Below, in pieces: positions 1-6,716 of a stretch of DNA of 6,716 nucleotides. The stretch comes from Bacteroidota bacterium. GTDB taxonomy: Bacteria > Bacteroidota > Bacteroidia > Chitinophagales > Chitinophagaceae. The notes beneath the pieces are model-generated. The model was not told the DNA's origin. It worked only from the letters and a program-made list of their open reading frames with translations, and did no database searches. Position 1 is the stretch's first letter; every line of letters begins with the position of its first letter. The position numbers and the translations under genes are program-made. Where the stretch lies: assembly GCA_947461015.1 (NCBI GenBank), contig CANHIR010000103.1, positions 1-6,716 on the forward strand. The letters are read 5' to 3'.

Positions 1-1830
1 AAACCTATTAAGGATTTACCAAAGGAGCAATTGGATTTAATTTTATTTGGGGATAAAGACATTACCAATTCACTGGATTTAGATTTAAACGACGAAAATA
101 TACCTGATGCTTATACGGGAAGTTATGAAGGCATTGTTTCTATGTTAAAGCGCTGGTTTACTTCTTCGCAAAGTACCGATCATTTAAAAGGATGGGTGGA
201 AAGCTTTATGGAATTGAATTCATGTAGTGCATGTGGAGGAACCAAGTTAAGAAAAGAGAGTTTGTGGTTTAAAGTAAATGAACAAAATATTGCAGCATTA
301 AATGATATGCATTTGGATGTTTTACAAAAATGGTTTTTGGAGCTTCCAAAAAAGTTAGATAAAAAGGACACACAAATTGCAGCAGGGATATTAAAAGAAA
401 TTGACGATCGCATTTCCTTTTTAATGAATGTGGGCTTGTCCTATTTGTCATTAAGCCGACCCTCTAAATCATTGAGTGGTGGAGAGTCGCAACGTATTCG
501 ATTGGCAACACAAATTGGCTCTCAATTACAAGGCATCACGTATATATTAGATGAGCCAAGTATTGGATTGCACCAAAGAGACAATCAAAGATTGATTACT
601 GCATTAAAACAGTTAAGAGATATAGGCAATACGGTACTAGTAGTAGAACATGATAAGGATATTATGATGGCTTCAGACTATTTAGTAGATATTGGCCCTC
701 GTGCAGGGATTCATGGTGGACATATTGTTGCACAAGGAACGCCTAAAGAAATATTAAAATCAAAATCAGAAACCGCATTGTATTTAGCGGGTAAGAAAAT
801 GATTGAACTGCCTTCGGAAAGAAGAAAGGGTAATGGAAAAATAATTTCCATTAAAGGGGCTACGGGAAATACATTACGTAAAGTAGATTGTGATTTTCCA
901 TTGGGTAAATTTATTGTGGTATCGGGGGTGAGTGGCAGTGGTAAGAGTACTTTAATTAATGAAACCCTTTATCCTATTTTATCACAGTTCTGTTACAATA
1001 GTAAAACCAAACCCATGCCTTATAGTAAGGTAAGTGGTTTAGAACTTATTGATAAAGTAATTGAAATAGATCAATCACCTATTGGAAGAACTCCAAGAAG
1101 TAATCCAGCCACTTATTGCGGCTTCTTTACCGATATCAGAACTTTATTTGCATCGGTACCTGAAGCAAAAATTAGGGGATATCAAGCAGGCCGTTTTTCT
1201 TTTAATGTTAAAGGGGGAAGATGTGAGGTATGTGAAGGAGGTGGTATGCGCGTGATTGAAATGAATTTTTTACCTGATGTTTATGTGCATTGTGAAAAAT
1301 GTGGTGGCAAAAGATACAACCGTGAGACTTTAGAAATCAGGTACAAGGGAAAGTCTATCAGTGATGTATTGAATATGACAGTGGAAGAAGCTTGTGAATT
1401 TTTCCAAGCCGTTCCATTTATTTATAGAAAAGTAAAAGTATTACAAGAAGTAGGATTAGGATATATTACTTTAGGACAATCGGCAGTTACCTTAAGTGGT
1501 GGGGAAGCACAACGCGTGAAACTAGCAACAGAATTGGGTAAAAAAGACACGGGTAAAACATTTTATATTCTCGACGAGCCTACTACTGGCTTACATTTTC
1601 AGGATATTAAATTATTAATTGGCGTTTTAGACCGATTAGTAGAAAGAGGCAATACTGTTTTAGTAATTGAACACAATATGGATGTGATTAAAGTAGCAGA
1701 TCATATTATTGACCTAGGTCCAGAAGGTGGAAGTGGGGGCGGTGTGATTCAATTTGTGGGAACTCCCGAGGAGATGATTAAAAAATCAAAATCGCATACG
1801 GCGAAATATTTGGAAATAGAAATGAAGTAA
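1..1830 (+). CDS. uvrA: Excinuclease ABC subunit UvrA, C-terminal two-thirds (5' end outside the window)
   Basis: DNA-damage recognition ATPase of nucleotide excision repair; with UvrB it scans DNA, then hands the lesion to UvrB for incision by UvrC. The frame is open from base 1, so the TTG at 31 is not the start. The window holds 609 codons; full UvrA is about 940 residues, so roughly 330 N-terminal residues, including the first Walker A, are missing. Numbering residues from base 1: a CSACGG cysteine pair at 75-80, first ABC signature LSGGESQRIRL at 158-168, Walker B YILDEPS at 181-187, second Walker A GVSGSGKST at 309-317, zinc module CEVC at 408-411 paired with CEKC at 431-434 (19 residues between), second signature LSGGEAQRVKL at 498-508, and Walker B YILDEPTTGLH at 522-532. 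All key residues of the visible part are intact. Its TAA lies one base from the stop of the convergent acetyltransferase. Confidence 0.98.
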   Translation, partial: KPIKDLPKEQLDLILFGDKDITNSLDLDLNDENIPDAYTGSYEGIVSMLKRWFTSSQSTDHLKGWVESFMELNSCSACGGTKLRKESLWFKVNEQNIAALNDMHLDVLQKWFLELPKKLDKKDTQIAAGILKEIDDRISFLMNVGLSYLSLSRPSKSLSGGESQRIRLATQIGSQLQGITYILDEPSIGLHQRDNQRLITALKQLRDIGNTVLVVEHDKDIMMASDYLVDIGPRAGIHGGHIVAQGTPKEILKSKSETALYLAGKKMIELPSERRKGNGKIISIKGATGNTLRKVDCDFPLGKFIVVSGVSGSGKSTLINETLYPILSQFCYNSKTKPMPYSKVSGLELIDKVIEIDQSPIGRTPRSNPATYCGFFTDIRTLFASVPEAKIRGYQAGRFSFNVKGGRCEVCEGGGMRVIEMNFLPDVYVHCEKCGGKRYNRETLEIRYKGKSISDVLNMTVEEACEFFQAVPFIYRKVKVLQEVGLGYITLGQSAVTLSGGEAQRVKLATELGKKDTGKTFYILDEPTTGLHFQDIKLLIGVLDRLVERGNTVLVIEHNMDVIKVADHIIDLGPEGGSGGGVIQFVGTPEEMIKKSKSHTAKYLEIEMK

Positions 1831-1831
1831 T

Positions 1832-2293
1832 TTACTTTCTAATCATGGGGATATGCTCAATCTCATCCTCGTAATACATTTCACCTGCTTGTTCCCATCC
1901 TAATTCACCATAGAATTTCTTTAGGTATAATTGTGCGCCAATTTTAATAGGATGCTTCCCAAATAATCTTTCGCATTCAGCAATGGAATATTGCATTAAT
2001 GCCTTGCCAGCACCAATACCTCTATGTCTTGGTGATCCCACCACACGACCAATACTTTGATAACCAGGATAACTTTGATCAACATCAAATAAGCGTGTAG
2101 TGGCAATTAATTCACCATCCAGCCAGCCCATGGTATGGTATGCTTTTTGGTCATTATTGTCCATGTCTAAAAAGACACAATTTTGTTCAACAACAAACAC
2201 TTCACTTCTAAGCCTTAAAATGCGATAAAGCTCATCAACACTAAGTTCGGAGAAATGCTTAGTGCTCCATTGGATATTGGCTGTATTTGACAT
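1832..2293 (-). CDS. elaA: ElaA-family GNAT N-acetyltransferase
   Basis: A 153-residue acetyl-CoA-dependent acyltransferase of the GNAT fold, close in length and pattern to E. coli ElaA. Shared blocks are the N-terminal SELSVDELYRILRLRSEVF (residues 15-33), VVEQNC (34-39), a DMDNND acidic stretch (43-48), IGRVV (81-85), the acetyl-CoA pyrophosphate loop RHRGIGAG (89-96), and GAQLYLKKFYGELGW near the C-terminus (119-133). The natural acceptor of ElaA is not established, so the substrate is left open. I chose the ATG at 2293. The frame stays open to a TTG at 2362, but ElaA proteins begin near this ATG and the 23 extra residues resemble no family member. A TAATTTTG box (minus strand, 2299-2306) matches the Bacteroidota -7 consensus but would give a nearly leaderless mRNA and has no well-placed -33 element. 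The gene is convergent with uvrA and divergent from the FAD enzyme, so it is probably monocistronic. Confidence 0.9.
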   Translation of the reverse strand: MSNTANIQWSTKHFSELSVDELYRILRLRSEVFVVEQNCVFLDMDNNDQKAYHTMGWLDGELIATTRLFDVDQSYPGYQSIGRVVGSPRHRGIGAGKALMQYSIAECERLFGKHPIKIGAQLYLKKFYGELGWEQAGEMYYEDEIEHIPMIRK

Positions 2294-2385
2294 AGCTACA
2301 AAATTAAGGCTTTGGCCAAACTCTTTGCTAATATTGATGGCAATCCCAATATATTTTTGCAATTTTGCCCAAATTATTCCCCACC
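2294..2385. other. Divergent intergenic region between elaA and the FAD oxidoreductase gene
   Basis: This 92-bp AT-rich gap is the only substantial noncoding stretch in the window. It must hold the leftward promoter for elaA and the rightward one for the FAD enzyme unless the latter is driven from farther upstream. It carries TAnnTTTG-like boxes facing both ways (TAATTTTG on the minus strand at 2299-2306, TATTTTTG on the plus strand at 2352-2359). I see no strong inverted repeat that would suggest an operator, and no Shine-Dalgarno sequence before either start. Confidence 0.6.
2352..2359 (+). promoter_or_regulatory. Candidate Bacteroidota -7 box for the FAD oxidoreductase gene
   Basis: TATTTTTG matches the Bacteroidota sigma-factor -7 consensus TAnnTTTG and lies 26 bases before the ATG at 2386, which would give a short leader of about 20 bases. 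The -33 partner is weak. A TTTG at 2324-2327 leaves a 24-base spacer and a TTG at 2334-2336 leaves 15, whereas about 17-23 is expected. In AT-rich DNA such a box can arise by chance. Confidence 0.35.
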
Positions 2386-3855
2386 ATGACTAAAAAAGTT
2401 GCCATTATAGGAGCAGGTCCAGCAGGTTTAACTGCTGCGTATTTGTTAGGTAAAGCAAAACAGGATGTAACGGTATTTGAAAAAGATCCACAATACGTGG
2501 GGGGTATTTCAAGAACAGAGTCATATAAGGGCTATCATTTTGATATTGGAGGTCACCGTTTTTTTTCCAAATCAAAAGAAGTAGAAGATTTTTGGACTGA
2601 AATTTTAGCAGACGAATTATTAGAGCGTCCAAGAAGCTCTCGTATATTTTACAATAAAAAGTTTTTTGCGTATCCTTTAGCTGCATTTGAAGCATTGATG
2701 AAGTTGGGCATTTTTGAAAGCTTTCTTTGCGTGATGAGTTATTTAAATGCCAAATTGTTTCCTGTAAAAGATCCTCAAAATTTTGAAGACTGGGTAACGA
2801 ATCAGTTTGGTAAGCGTTTATTTAATATTTTCTTTAAAACCTATACCGAAAAAGTGTGGGGTATTCCTTGTAAGGAAATCTCTGCCGACTGGGCAGCACA
2901 AAGAATTAAAGGATTGTCTTTAAGTAGCGCCGTTTGGAACGCTTTGTTTAAGCCAAGTGGTAAAAAGAGCAAAGGAGATGTCATTAAGACTTTGATTGAT
3001 TCTTTCCGTTATCCAAAACGTGGGCCGGGTATGATGTGGGAAGAGTGTGTAGTAAAGAGCAAAGCATTGGGCGTTAAAATTGAGATGAATACGGGTGTAA
3101 ATAAAATTGAGCGTCTACAAAATAACACATGGAATGTGCATACCAGTCATGGAGCCGTTTTAGCGGGCTTTGATTATGTATTGTCTTCAGCTCCAATGCG
3201 TGAATTAATTCCTGCAGTGGCACCAGCATTTTCTCCAGCAGCATTGCATGCAGCGAGTCAACTAAAATATCGTGACTTTTTAACAGTGGTATTAATATGT
3301 AAGGACCAGGATGCATTTAATGACAACTGGATTTATATTCATGAGCCAAATGTGAAAGTAGGTCGTATTCAAAACTTTAAGTCTTGGAGTCCTTATATGG
3401 TGCCGGATCCTGAAATGGCTTGTTATGGATTAGAGTATTTCTGTTTTGAAGGAGATGGATTGTGGACCAGTAGCAATGAGGATTTGATTGCATTGGGTAC
3501 CAAAGAGATTGATCAAATTGGATTAACAAAACCTTCGGCTATTGTGGATGGTTATGTGGTAAGACAACCAAAAGCTTATCCTGTATACGATCATGAATAC
3601 AAGGATCATTTAAATACGATACGTGAAGCCTTAAAGGAATATAAAGGACTTTATTTAGTAGGTCGTAATGGTATGCATAAATACAATAACCAGGATCATA
3701 GTATGATGACTGCCATGTTGGCTGCGAAGAACATTATTGCAGGCACAGAAGTATATGATTTATGGGATGTAAATGAAGACGCTGAATACCACGAGGGTGG
3801 AGATAGAGGCGCAGCCTCAGGCATTGTAGGTCGCGCAGTTCCGGAGAAGATTTAA
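2386..3855 (+). CDS. FAD-dependent oxidoreductase, amine oxidase / protoporphyrinogen oxidase-like family, substrate unknown
   Basis: A 489-residue cytoplasmic flavoprotein with no signal peptide. The N-terminal Rossmann fold shows GAGPAG at 9-14, an acidic FEK end of the second strand at 31-33 for the FAD ribose, and GGISR at 39-43, the GGxxR flavin motif of the amine-oxidase superfamily. It is followed by GGHRFF (55-60), a block shared with UDP-galactopyranose mutase-like and HemY-like (COG1232) members. The C-terminal FAD-contact block is YLVGRNG (423-429) followed by YNNQDHSMMTAM (433-444). The length fits this group. Relatives often sit beside glycosyltransferases or polysaccharide genes, but none is visible here, so a role in sugar-nucleotide, lipid or carotenoid chemistry is open. 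The ATG at 2386 is preferred over the TTG at 2365 because it begins MTKKVAIIGAG directly before the first beta strand. The gene stands alone between two leftward genes, and its TAA overlaps the rarA stop by 4 bases. Confidence 0.88.
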   Translation: MTKKVAIIGAGPAGLTAAYLLGKAKQDVTVFEKDPQYVGGISRTESYKGYHFDIGGHRFFSKSKEVEDFWTEILADELLERPRSSRIFYNKKFFAYPLAAFEALMKLGIFESFLCVMSYLNAKLFPVKDPQNFEDWVTNQFGKRLFNIFFKTYTEKVWGIPCKEISADWAAQRIKGLSLSSAVWNALFKPSGKKSKGDVIKTLIDSFRYPKRGPGMMWEECVVKSKALGVKIEMNTGVNKIERLQNNTWNVHTSHGAVLAGFDYVLSSAPMRELIPAVAPAFSPAALHAASQLKYRDFLTVVLICKDQDAFNDNWIYIHEPNVKVGRIQNFKSWSPYMVPDPEMACYGLEYFCFEGDGLWTSSNEDLIALGTKEIDQIGLTKPSAIVDGYVVRQPKAYPVYDHEYKDHLNTIREALKEYKGLYLVGRNGMHKYNNQDHSMMTAMLAAKNIIAGTEVYDLWDVNEDAEYHEGGDRGAASGIVGRAVPEKI

Positions 3856-5132
3856 TAACCGTATTTACCTTTCCAACGCTCCTGCAAGAACTTTTTAAGT
3901 TCTTCTTCTCTTGCATTTTTTTGGGGCTTGTAAAATGCAGTACCTTTTATTTCATTAGGTAAATATTCCTGTGCTAAAAAATTGTTTTCGCCTAAATGGG
4001 AATACTGATAGTCCTTGCCGTAATCCATATCCTTCATTAATTTAGTAGGCGCATTGCGTAAATGCAATGGAACGGGTAGGTTGCCTGTTTTTTGAACTAT
4101 GGCAAGTCCGTTGGAAATGGCTTCATAAGATGCATTGCTTTTTGCTGAACTTGCTAAGTAAATAGCGCATTGAGAAAGGATGATTCTACTTTCTGGATAT
4201 CCAATTTTATTGACAGCATCAAAGCAGCTGTTGGCAAGTAACAATGCATTGGGGTTAGCATTGCCAATATCCTCACTCGCAAAAATAAGCATACGTCTAG
4301 CAATGAATTTTACATCTTCACCACCTGCAATCATGCGTGATAACCAGTAAATGGCACCATTGGGATCGGAGCCCCGCATGCTTTTTATAAAGGCCGAAAT
4401 AATATCGTAATGTTGTTCTCCATTTTTATCATACAATGCAATATTGGTTTGCGCCACTTGCATCACCCATTCGTCAGTTAATATTAACGCATCGTTATTT
4501 TGATTCGTGCCAATTAATGCTTCAATAGAAAGTTCTAGTAAGTTTAATAATTTACGTCCATCACCACCCGACAACTGAAACAAGGCTTCTGTTTCTTTAA
4601 TTTCAATTGTATGATTTTTAAATAAGTCATCTTTTTCAACTGCCTGCTGAACTAGTTTTGTTAAACCAGTTTTATCTAAAGCTTTTAATATGAATACTTG
4701 ACACCTACTTAATAAGGCGCTATTTACTTCAAAGCTTGGGTTTTCGGTGGTGGCACCTATTAAGGTGATAATGCCTTTTTCAACTGCGCCTAGCAATGCG
4801 TCCTGTTGTCCTTTATTAAATCGGTGTATCTCGTCTATAAATAAAATGGCACCGTCCTTAGATTTTGCTTCCTCAATTACTTCTCTTAATTCCTTAACAC
4901 CACTGCTAATGGCACTAAGTTGATAATAAGCACTGTTAAAAGTAGTTGCAATAATATTCGCTAAGGTAGTTTTTCCAACACCAGGAGGTCCCCATAAAAT
5001 CATGGAAGGCACTTTCCCTTTTTGAATTGATTTTTGCAGGACACTATTTTCCCCCGACAAATGTTCCTGCCCCACTAAATCGGAAAGTATTTGTGGACGT
5101 AAACGTTCTGCTAAAGGGATGGCTTGGTTCAT
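3852..5132 (-). CDS. rarA: Replication-associated recombination protein A (RarA/MgsA), AAA+ ATPase
   Basis: A 426-residue clamp-loader-like AAA+ ATPase of the RarA/MgsA/WRNIP1 family, which acts at stalled replication forks and, in E. coli, binds SSB and DNA ends. Visible motifs are ERLRPQ with GQEHL near the N-terminus (9-25), Walker A GPPGVGKT (48-55), Walker [11 protein letters not shown] (96-105), sensor 1 GATTENPSF (126-134), the SR pair with arginine finger R143, and sensor 2 GDGRKLLNL (190-198). The tetramerisation and C-terminal MgsA region follows from about 240, with [19 protein letters not shown] (246-264) and [12 protein letters not shown] (279-290). Length and motifs are complete. 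The ATG at 5132 places the conserved AERLRP at the expected distance. The gene lies 25 bases after the membrane protein gene, with no clear promoter in that gap, so it is probably the last gene of an aspS-led transcript. Its stop overlaps that of the convergent FAD gene. Confidence 0.97.
   Translation of the reverse strand: MNQAIPLAERLRPQILSDLVGQEHLSGENSVLQKSIQKGKVPSMILWGPPGVGKTTLANIIATTFNSAYYQLSAISSGVKELREVIEEAKSKDGAILFIDEIHRFNKGQQDALLGAVEKGIITLIGATTENPSFEVNSALLSRCQVFILKALDKTGLTKLVQQAVEKDDLFKNHTIEIKETEALFQLSGGDGRKLLNLLELSIEALIGTNQNNDALILTDEWVMQVAQTNIALYDKNGEQHYDIISAFIKSMRGSDPNGAIYWLSRMIAGGEDVKFIARRMLIFASEDIGNANPNALLLANSCFDAVNKIGYPESRIILSQCAIYLASSAKSNASYEAISNGLAIVQKTGNLPVPLHLRNAPTKLMKDMDYGKDYQYSHLGENNFLAQEYLPNEIKGTAFYKPQKNAREEELKKFLQERWKGKYGY
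3884..3922 (+). terminator. Candidate intrinsic terminator for the FAD oxidoreductase transcript, inside the rarA 3' end
   Basis: GCAAGA (3884-3889) can pair with TCTTGC (3909-3914), and inside it ACTT (3890-3893) with AAGT (3897-3900), leaving an 8-base bulge. The outer stem is followed after one A by seven T residues (3916-3922). On the plus strand this lies 28 bases beyond the FAD gene stop, in the right orientation to end that transcript. A competing 8-bp hairpin, AAGAACTT (3886-3893) with AAGTTCTT (3897-3904), sits 11 bases before the T run. The stem is AT-rich and the bases also encode a Lys/Glu-rich stretch of RarA, so chance is a serious alternative. Confidence 0.3.
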
Positions 5133-5157
5133 TGCATAAATGGTTATACAAGCTAGT

Positions 5158-5661
5158 CTATTTAAAGAGGGTACTATTTTTTTTCAATAATCTAAAAGTC
5201 ATTATTATATGCAGCAGCCCTGTGGAGCCAATTAACAAGAAAATAAATGCAATTATTTTGAATATTTTTAAAATATATGCCGCTGTAATTTCTTTAGGAA
5301 CCTCTGGTTGATTCAATAGGGTGTCATTTATGTATTTAGTTAAAAATGCATTATTTGACAATAAAATAGTAATCCCATTTAAGCACATTAAACTACAAAA
5401 AATCAAACTTACAATTGCATTTGCTTTAATCCAGTCTTTTAAACTTTTTTTGATTTCTTGTGGTTTTAAAATACATAAATTATAAAATTTATAACTGGAA
5501 AATGTATATATAACAAAGCACAATAAAACAAATACATAAAGTAATAAACTAGGATTCAAGAAGGATGCCATTAAAAAAAGTACATCAAAAAACCCAATGA
5601 TAAATGCAATTACAATTAATATATAGGATAATACTTTGTAAAGTTTTAAATTATCTAGCAT
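5158..5661 (-). CDS. Unrecognised four-helix integral membrane protein
   Basis: A 167-residue very hydrophobic protein that I do not recognise. Four transmembrane segments are apparent at about residues 11-32, 38-58, 80-101 and 127-152. A basic cytosolic-type loop (KPQEIKKSLKDWIK, 66-79) lies between helices 2 and 3, and a longer polar loop (about 103-126, with NNAFLTKY and NQPEVPKE) between helices 3 and 4. The C-terminus is basic (RLLKKNSTLFK), suggesting both ends are cytoplasmic. I see no cleavable signal peptide, no lipobox and no catalytic motif. The ATG at 5661 lies 4 bases after the aspS stop and rarA starts 25 bases beyond the TAG, so it is probably cotranscribed with both. Its DNA is clearly AT-richer than its neighbours: 10 G/C in the 60 bases 5461-5520 against 24 in 4021-4080 of rarA. 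Part of this follows from Ile/Phe/Lys/Asn codons. The open frame, hydropathy pattern and snug fit support a real gene; no function is proposed. Confidence 0.75.
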   Translation of the reverse strand: MLDNLKLYKVLSYILIVIAFIIGFFDVLFLMASFLNPSLLLYVFVLLCFVIYTFSSYKFYNLCILKPQEIKKSLKDWIKANAIVSLIFCSLMCLNGITILLSNNAFLTKYINDTLLNQPEVPKEITAAYILKIFKIIAFIFLLIGSTGLLHIIMTFRLLKKNSTLFK

Positions 5662-5665
5662 CTGC

Positions 5666-6716
5666 TTATTTTAAATTTAGTTTGATATGTAATTCTTCAA
5701 ATTGTTTATCATCAATAGTGCTAGGAGCATCTAACATTACGTCACGGCCACTATTGTTTTTAGGGAAAGCAATAAAGTCCCTGATACTTTCGCTGCCTCC
5801 TAATAAAGCACACAAACGGTCAAAGCCAAAGGCAATGCCACCGTGAGGAGGTGCGCCATATTCAAAAGCACCAAGTAAGAAACCAAATTTATGTTGCGCT
5901 TCTTCTGGAGACATGCCTAAGGCAGCAAACATTTTTTCTTGTAAAGCTCTTTGGAAAATACGAATAGAGCCACCCCCAATTTCGTTACCATTTAATACCA
6001 TATCATAAGCATTGGCTTTGATATTGGCGTAAGGATGTTCTAAATATTTTGCAGCGTCTTTAATTTCAGGGGCATTGTTAATCATAATGTCAATATGATC
6101 CGGCTTAGGGGAAGTGAACGGATGGTGTCTTGCTACCCAACGGTTGCCTTCTTCATCATATTCAAATAATGGGAAGTCTAAAACCCACAATAATTTAAAT
6201 TCATCTTCTTTTCTAAATCCTAATTGCTTGCCTAATTCTAAACGTAATTCACTAATTGCTTTTCTTGTTCTTTCCTCGGCACCAGCTAGTATTAAAACTA
6301 AATCACCTGCTTTAGCATTTGCAGCAGTAGCAATGGCTTTTAACTTATCTTCTGAATAGAATTTATCTACACTACTTTTGAAACTACCATCGGCATTACA
6401 TTTAATAAACACCAATCCCTTCATGCCTATTTGCGGACGCTTCACCCACTCCGTTAATTCGTCTGTTTGCTTACGTGAGTATTCGCTACAACCTGGTGCT
6501 GCAATAGCAATCACGGTTTCCGCTTCATCAAATACTTTAAAGTCCACACCATTAATTAATGCGGCTTGGTCATGCTTGTCGGAGAAAACGTGACCCGGTT
6601 TTTTTAAATTACACAATTCCATGCCAAAGCGAATATCTGGTTTGTCGTTACCATAATTCCACATGGCATTTTCCCATGTCATTCTTTGCACCGTTTCTGT
6701 ATAATCAATATTTTTA
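5666..6716 (-). CDS. aspS: Aspartyl-tRNA synthetase, C-terminal part (5' end outside the window)
   Basis: Class II aminoacyl-tRNA synthetase that charges tRNA-Asp in the cytoplasm. The frame is open to the right edge, so the GTG at 6691 is internal. The 349 codons present are the C-terminal part of a protein usually near 590 residues; the anticodon-binding OB fold and class II motifs 1 and 2 lie outside. Numbering from that GTG: RMTWENAMWNYGNDKPDIRF (3-22), the conserved bacterial block before the GAD insertion; the GAD domain at about 30-165; FPLFEYDEEGNRW then HHPFTSP (189-195); GNEIGGGSIRI (235-245); and motif 3 YGAPPHGGIAFGFDR (278-292) with its ATP-binding arginine. It ends with FIAFPKNNSGRD, typical of the family. 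Everything visible is intact and of the bacterial, GAD-containing type. It is the promoter-proximal gene of the leftward group. Whether it is Asp-specific or also charges tRNA-Asn cannot be judged from this part. Confidence 0.98.
   Translation of the reverse strand, partial: KNIDYTETVQRMTWENAMWNYGNDKPDIRFGMELCNLKKPGHVFSDKHDQAALINGVDFKVFDEAETVIAIAAPGCSEYSRKQTDELTEWVKRPQIGMKGLVFIKCNADGSFKSSVDKFYSEDKLKAIATAANAKAGDLVLILAGAEERTRKAISELRLELGKQLGFRKEDEFKLLWVLDFPLFEYDEEGNRWVARHHPFTSPKPDHIDIMINNAPEIKDAAKYLEHPYANIKANAYDMVLNGNEIGGGSIRIFQRALQEKMFAALGMSPEEAQHKFGFLLGAFEYGAPPHGGIAFGFDRLCALLGGSESIRDFIAFPKNNSGRDVMLDAPSTIDDKQFEELHIKLNLK

Noticed and set aside
180..451. Minus-strand open frames opposite uvrA
   Set aside because: They lie wholly antisense to well-conserved UvrA sequence and encode no recognisable protein.
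2294..2362. A 23-residue N-terminal extension of ElaA from a TTG at 2362
   Set aside because: The ElaA family starts near the ATG at 2293. The extension lacks family similarity and would consume most of the divergent promoter gap.
3806..3818. Perfect GC-rich inverted repeat GAGGC-GCA-GCCTC at the end of the FAD gene, a possible rarA terminator on the minus strand
   Set aside because: The stem is only 5 bp and no T run follows on the minus strand; it encodes Gly/Ala codons, so chance is sufficient.
5027..5311. Plus-strand open frame of 94 codons opposite the rarA 5' end and the membrane protein gene
   Set aside because: It is antisense to a strongly supported rarA and spans two genes and their gap. 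Its protein shows no domain, so it is a shadow frame.
1..6716. A DNA-repair or defence island built around uvrA and rarA
   Set aside because: The genes lie on opposite strands with unrelated genes between them, all conserved ones are housekeeping, and there is no nuclease, integrase, toxin or repeat array. The proximity looks incidental.

Overview
This window reads as ordinary chromosomal DNA of a low-GC member of the Bacteroidota, most likely Chitinophagaceae-like. The lineage call is inference. It rests on the character of the proteins, on the absence of a Shine-Dalgarno-like AGGAGG before all four start codons visible here, and on matches to the Bacteroidota -7 promoter box TAnnTTTG in the only divergent gap. 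Six protein-coding genes fill almost the whole window. I see no RNA gene, mobile element, CRISPR array or long repeat.

Left part (1-2293): the C-terminal two-thirds of the excinuclease subunit UvrA runs rightward and meets an ElaA-type GNAT acetyltransferase tail to tail, with one base between the stop codons. Middle (2294-3855): a 92-bp divergent gap, the only real intergenic space, leads to a complete FAD-dependent oxidoreductase of the amine oxidase / protoporphyrinogen oxidase-like superfamily. That gene ends tail to tail with rarA, overlapping it by 4 bases. Right part (3852-6716): three leftward genes, aspS (aspartyl-tRNA synthetase, cut by the right edge), a four-helix membrane protein of unknown function, and rarA (AAA+ replication-fork and recombination protein). 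Gaps of 4 and 25 bases suggest one transcript in the order aspS, membrane protein, rarA.

Two genes (uvrA and rarA) belong to DNA repair or replication maintenance and one to translation. The acetyltransferase and the FAD enzyme have no visible pathway partner here. I did not find a convincing new biological system. The items most worth a second look are the unrecognised AT-rich membrane protein between two conserved housekeeping genes, the FAD enzyme of unknown substrate, and the two gene ends that leave no room for separate terminators.
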